Shown: piece by piece, positions 59,237 to 64,000 of the stretch | How positions within the stretch are numbered: position 1 is the stretch's first letter | How the letters are laid out: every line of letters starts with the position of its first letter | Origin: Tyto alba | Taxonomy: Eukaryota > Chordata > Aves > Strigiformes > Tytonidae | Length of the DNA: 64,000 nt | Direction: 5' to 3' | Assembly (NCBI RefSeq): GCF_018691265.1 | Contig: NW_024881329.1 | Coordinates: forward strand, 1,116,001-1,180,000 | Notes under the pieces: model-generated | What the model saw: only the letters and a program-made list of their open reading frames with translations | The model's database searches: none | Told to the model about the DNA's origin: nothing | Position numbers and translations under genes: made by a program

Positions 59237-62200
59237 TTAATTCAAACTTGATCTTGTTAAGAAATGAATCTATTCCTTCAAATAGTTCCTTAATTTCTTT
59301 TTCAGTCACTTCTTTTTCACTTCAGTTTCTTCCTGGGAAAGGAGAGAAAGGCACCAAGGAGACAAAGTTGAGACACTTATACTCTTCCTGAAGCTCAGGT
59401 CCTTCCAGGCGGGCTGCAGGATGAGACCAGCTGAGGAACAAGTGACTTAAGAAAGCACCTGGTCTTCTCAGAGAGGAGACGGAGCTCCAGAGGGAGCCTT
59501 ATAAACACGTGTGTGTATATAAATATACATGCACATTCGGAGGGAAGAGCTGCCGGCGTGTTCAGGCTCTAGCAGCACGTGAGGAAGGGCAGCAGTCAGG
59601 TAGCGCACGAGCTCTGCCCAGCACCCAGGGCAGCAGTACCCATCCCAGCTCTCTTGAGCTCCAGGGAGCATTTCACACAGCGCCACGTGGACCTCCAACC
59701 CTCTGCAGGTCCACCCAGCCACCCCAAGACAATCACGTGCCATTGCAAGACCCATTCAGCACTTCCCCCCCCACACACACATACTTGCTGTTCTAAAGGA
59801 CAGTCTTCAAAAACCTGCTCCTCCCGTGGCTACAACCCTTCCTCTATTCCCCAGCCCAAACAGACAGCCCGTGCTCAGTTTTGTGCCAACAGTGACTTCA
59901 GTGCCTCTCCCTCCCCAGGCTACTGATGCGACTTTGCCCTTTGGACCACTCCTTTCAGCTCAGTGCCCACTGGCACAGCACTGAAGCTCCAAGTCTGCAG
60001 GAAACTCTTCTCCCAAGGCTCCTAATTGCTACTGTTTAACAAGATCTGGTAGAAGTCGCCACACAAAGAAATCTGGACACTGGAGAAGATTTCAGAAGCA
60101 GCCACAACCTTCAGCTTTCTGGAGGCATCCTTGTCGTCTCCTCACCTCCAACCTGGGAATCAGGTGCCCCATGCTTCCATCAGGGACCTCAGCAGCACTC
60201 AGCCACTCTCCTCCCTCTCCCCTTCCAGCTGCCAGTAGCTGCTGGGTAGTGAGCCAGAAGCAGAGGAGATACCTTTGCCCTTTGCCTCTGGAATGAAATT
60301 TGCCCCTTAATTGCTGATTTCCTAAGCCACACAGAATTCAACAAGGTGGCTTTTAGGCTGACAGCTCTGCTCTGGAGATACAACTTGAGGGCCAGAGGCA
60401 TTCCTGAGAATATAACGGACCTGGAATTGTAAAGAGCTGGAGATGGTGCAAACAGCTACGGGAAGGAGAGGGGGTGAGGTTACACACAGTTCAGCACTTA
60501 CCTGCTCCCCTCCCTGTTACATCAAGTGCCAAGGACAGGGCAGCATGAAGGCATGTGCATAGTCCCACACTTGGACAACACAAGACTAAAACTGCCTTTT
60601 CTGGAGTCCCACATTCAGCCAAAGCCGTAAGAGACCTGCACAAGGAGCTCGCTAAGGAAAAGGCTCCTCTCCAAAAACTGCACAGGAACCTCACTCACTA
60701 CATTACACTATTACACCTTCCATCCCTTTTGTGACCCCTCTTCAGACAGTTTACATGATCTTGACTAATCTATGGAAGCAGACCTTAAAAATCTCCAGGT
60801 CAGCTCAGTCTGTACTTTGAGTGAAAATCACTTATAGCTTTTTCTGCGTGTGCTTTCATATGCATATCCACAAGAGTAGTTTGTTTCAGGTTAATCTAAT
60901 TCTATATCAGTTTAACCAGAATAAGACCAAAATATAAAAATACAGAGAGACCAGTTGCTGAAAGCCTGTAACGCTGGCATAAACAAGCCCTGAACCATGA
61001 AAACTCACTTGATAACATCTATACCCTCAATAGGATACTTGTATTTACTGAAGCAGCAGCTCTGACAAAATACATTCACTGAGTGGTCCTGACACCCCGC
61101 TCCAAACTCTGGCAAACTCTCCCCTTGCTGCACCCTTCCGTGCGGAGGGGCATCCAGGAGGCCAGGCATCCTTCGTAAAGGGCAACGCAAGAGAAGACAG
61201 CAAGACTGCTAATATTCCCCACTGACAGGTAGCCAAAAGAGATGGACACACAAATGCACCACAGGGCTGTTTCTTACCTGCTGACACAGGGTGATGGGTG
61301 TGGGAGAAGATGCTACCACACCAAGAGGAACTCAGGACAGCTGGGTTTAGCTCTCTCCTCCCTTTTTTTCTTTTGATTTTTGGCTTCAGCTCTCCACCTG
61401 CCCAGTAAGCACAGAGCCCTCCCCAGCTGCCTGACCCAGCTGGAAAATTGCTGCTGCTTCCTACCAGGGAACAGATGCTCCTGCTGCAGCTGCACAGCAG
61501 GAAGGGGTAAAAACAATCTTCCTGGGTTTAAAACCGGGCAAAGTTACAGGTTTCCTTGGTGCTGGCTGTATGGCCAGCAAATGCCAGGACTAGTACCATC
61601 TCCCCTAACAAAAGCTACTCAACTCGCGGACGAGCGAGGGGAAGCGAACGATGTGATCATTTTACAGCAGACACCAGCACTTGATAACTGTTTATACAGC
61701 ACCTGGCACAGCAGAGGCCTGAATGTCCACGGCTAGGGGATTTTAATGCATTAAGGGATTTTAATGCACTGAAGTGGAAAGCTTATTTGAGCTTTGTTTG
61801 TTTAAATAGAGCTCCAGCGAATGACCATTTGCAAAACAAACCCAAAGTCACTGCAAACTCTGAGCGCATTGCTGTAATCTACAGAACTCCCCAAGCCCCT
61901 TAAAAGATGCTGAACGATGAAGCCTCCAGCACTCTGGGCAGGGAACTCCTGGGGGGAGCTGGACCACAGTCCCTTCCAGGGCAGGAAAACAGCTGCTGTA
62001 GTCCTGCAGTCTGAGAGGAGGAAAAACACAGGCTGGGAAGAGAATGCAGGTAATTTTATAGGATATTCAAAACAAATCCAGGAGAACATTATACATTTAA
62101 CCTAGAAAGGAAAGAGATTAAGACCTACGTATATCTACCCAAGAACACAGTGCTCTCGGGAGCCAAAAAATTTCAAACAAAAGCAGGCAAGCAAAGCTTC

Positions 62201-64000
62201 TGAAGCCAAGCAGGGGCGTAGCTCCAGGGCTTCCTACGGAAGCAAGGTCAGGGAGCACGGCTTGCATCTTCCCAGGAAACCTCCCCTCAGCAGCTGCGCT
62301 GGGGCAGCAGACAAACCAGCAGCACCAACAAGGTGCTGATGCTGCAGAAAGTCTTTGTAGGGCTAAACTTCACAGCCAGGCGGTCAGCGGCACTGCTGGA
62401 ACTGGGAACCTGCATGGCACAAGGAGCAGAGGGGCAGGGAGGAAACTGGTAGCAGGTGGACAGGGGAAACTAGAGCCACCAGAGACCCACCTCAAAGCTG
62501 AAGAGGCTGAGCAACCCTCGCAGAAGGGGGGTCCTAAATCGAGCATGCTCTAATTAAGAGAGCAAGAGCTGCATGGGCGATGAATTATGTGGCGTTAATT
62601 CCTTCCTAGAGTGCTCTTAGCACAGCTAGGCATGGATTAGTGCCCCATTACTCGCACACTGTGATGTCTCTTCTACATTTATTAAAGTGATCAAGTAAAT
62701 TAGTGTCAGAGCAGCGCACACACCACAGCACGGGAAATCGCCTCTGTGCTAGGTGGAGGAGCGGTACAAACAGCCCGAAGCTCACGCTGCCACACGTAGA
62801 TAGCCCAGGAGCCTCCTCAAACCAGCCTCTCCCTTTTCCCAGCTCCAAAAATCCATCTCCGTGGAGTGACAGAGCAGCTAGACTGGGGGTACCACAATGC
62901 AAACCTTGCCAGCTCTGGATGTACCCCGTCCTCACAGCCTCAGCCACTGGCAAAACGGTGCTGTTTTGCTCTCCTGCCTTGCCACACACCACACACACCC
63001 ATCCACCTACGCTACCCAGACAGTAAGGTTTTTCTCCAGGAGCGCCAATCTTCACACGGGGCAGACCTGCTGCACCCCTGGTCAGCCTGGGGCACCAGGC
63101 TGGACTCTTAACCTTCAGTTCTCATCTTATCACCCGAAGGAAAAGTGCTTACCAGAGAATCACAGCCCAGCCTGGGGCATGGAGGGGAGCACAGTCTCCT
63201 CACATGCCATGTCTGCTGCCAGCAAGCTTGGACAGAGATACAGGGACCCAACATCTCCGCAAGTCACGACATCACAGGGGGAAGGACAGGTTGAGCTTAC
63301 GCCCACCTCTGACCACGCTCGTCGTGTTTATTGCCACCGCACTGCCCTGTGGCTCTGGGTTGCCACCTCTACCCCCAGACGCCACTGCTCTGCCCACAGT
63401 CTGACCCTGGGGGTCCCCACAGCTCAGCACCCTCCTACTTGTCCTGCTCTCTCTCTGCCAGGCTGTCAGCTACCACTGGAATCTCCAAGCCAGCCGCAGG
63501 TTCCCAGTCCACCAGCTTTCCCCCAGTCCTGCCAGCAGCGCCCTCCCAGAGGCCAGCTCTTTGCTTTTGCCCTCCACCAGCCCTCCCATTTCCAGGCTTT
63601 CCCCTCCCCAGTAGCCCCACTCTGCGGCAGTGTGCAGCCTCTCAGGTGCAGACTGTTGCACATGCTGATTTATCTGAATGCATGCAGGCTGCTGTTGTGA
63701 CAGCAGACCTTTAGCCAACATCAGCTGGTGCTGTGGCCGAAGAAAGCAATCCTGTCCTCTCCCTGCACCCGAACATGTGCTCCCATTCCCGCTCTCATGT
63801 CAGCACAAACATTTGTGCAGAGTGGTCAGGCAGGGATGAGACAGGACTGGAGGCCAGCACATGCTGGAGCTGTCACTGAAAGCAAACATTCAAACTAAAC
63901 CATTCAAACCTTGCCTTGAAAATAAACAGCAGAAGGGGAAGACAGGATTCCCTTCCACATATTTCCATTTGTCTTGAGAGCAGACAAACTCAGTGCCGCA
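59237..64000 (-). other. Upstream of SLC25A22 start codon; 5' UTR exons not resolved
   Basis: No protein-coding exon was recognised. Minus-strand donor-like sites sit at about 60501 (CAG|GTAAGT), 61277 (CAG|GTAAGA) and 63151 (CTG|GTAAGC) and could end non-coding leader exons, but none is proven. There is no clear CpG island, so the promoter may lie beyond the window. Confidence 0.5.

Noticed and set aside
62897..63700. 267-aa plus-strand frame near the window end
   Set aside because: Pro/Ser/His-rich with no recognisable domain; opposite the SLC25A22 upstream region.

Overview
The window is vertebrate nuclear DNA, most likely avian. It shows compact GC-rich genes with GT-AG introns, low interspersed-repeat content, long G/C and A/T homopolymers, and an IRF7 whose DNA-binding and C-terminal serine regions are typical of bird IRF7 (from general knowledge, birds lack a separate IRF3). 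No bacterial-type operons, tRNA or rRNA genes were recognised. Exons were placed by joining splice sites in phase; all four gene models close without a frame break.

Layout. (1) 1-12283, plus strand: the 3' three quarters or so of PHRF1. Nine coding exons encode an SR-rich region and the C-terminal SRI domain; the RING and PHD exons lie before base 1. (2) 12284-15194: PHRF1 3' UTR and intergenic DNA, ending in a CpG-rich block. (3) 15195-22898, plus strand: a complete 12-exon ROCO-type gene (LRR-Roc-COR, no kinase), MFHAS1-like, predicted 865 aa. (4) 23548-27522, minus strand: complete IRF7, 11 exons, predicted 505 aa, tail to tail with the ROCO gene. (5) 27523-32445: IRF7 promoter (TATA-like box, STAT/GAS site, E-box, ISRE) and intergenic DNA, including a 0.8 kb degenerate minisatellite full of STAT-like and kappaB-like palindromes. 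(6) 32446-59236, minus strand: complete SLC25A22 (mitochondrial glutamate carrier), 9 coding exons, predicted 322 aa, with very long introns. (7) 59237-64000: sequence upstream of the SLC25A22 start codon, probably holding unresolved 5' UTR exons.

The four genes do not form one pathway. PHRF1 is a nuclear ubiquitin-ligase and Pol II CTD-binding protein, IRF7 is the interferon master regulator, and SLC25A22 is a mitochondrial carrier. The ROCO gene belongs to a family that includes MFHAS1, an innate-immunity modulator, so its position beside IRF7 is suggestive only.

The most interesting signals are: (a) a 51-bp minisatellite built from the end of IRF7 exon 2 and its splice donor, so the intron carries several decoy 5' splice sites; (b) a GAS/kappaB-like minisatellite 1.4-2.2 kb upstream of IRF7 that repeats the same 9-mer found in the IRF7 core promoter; and (c) the multi-exon ROCO gene with a 21-nt candidate microexon and a C-terminal Cys cluster.
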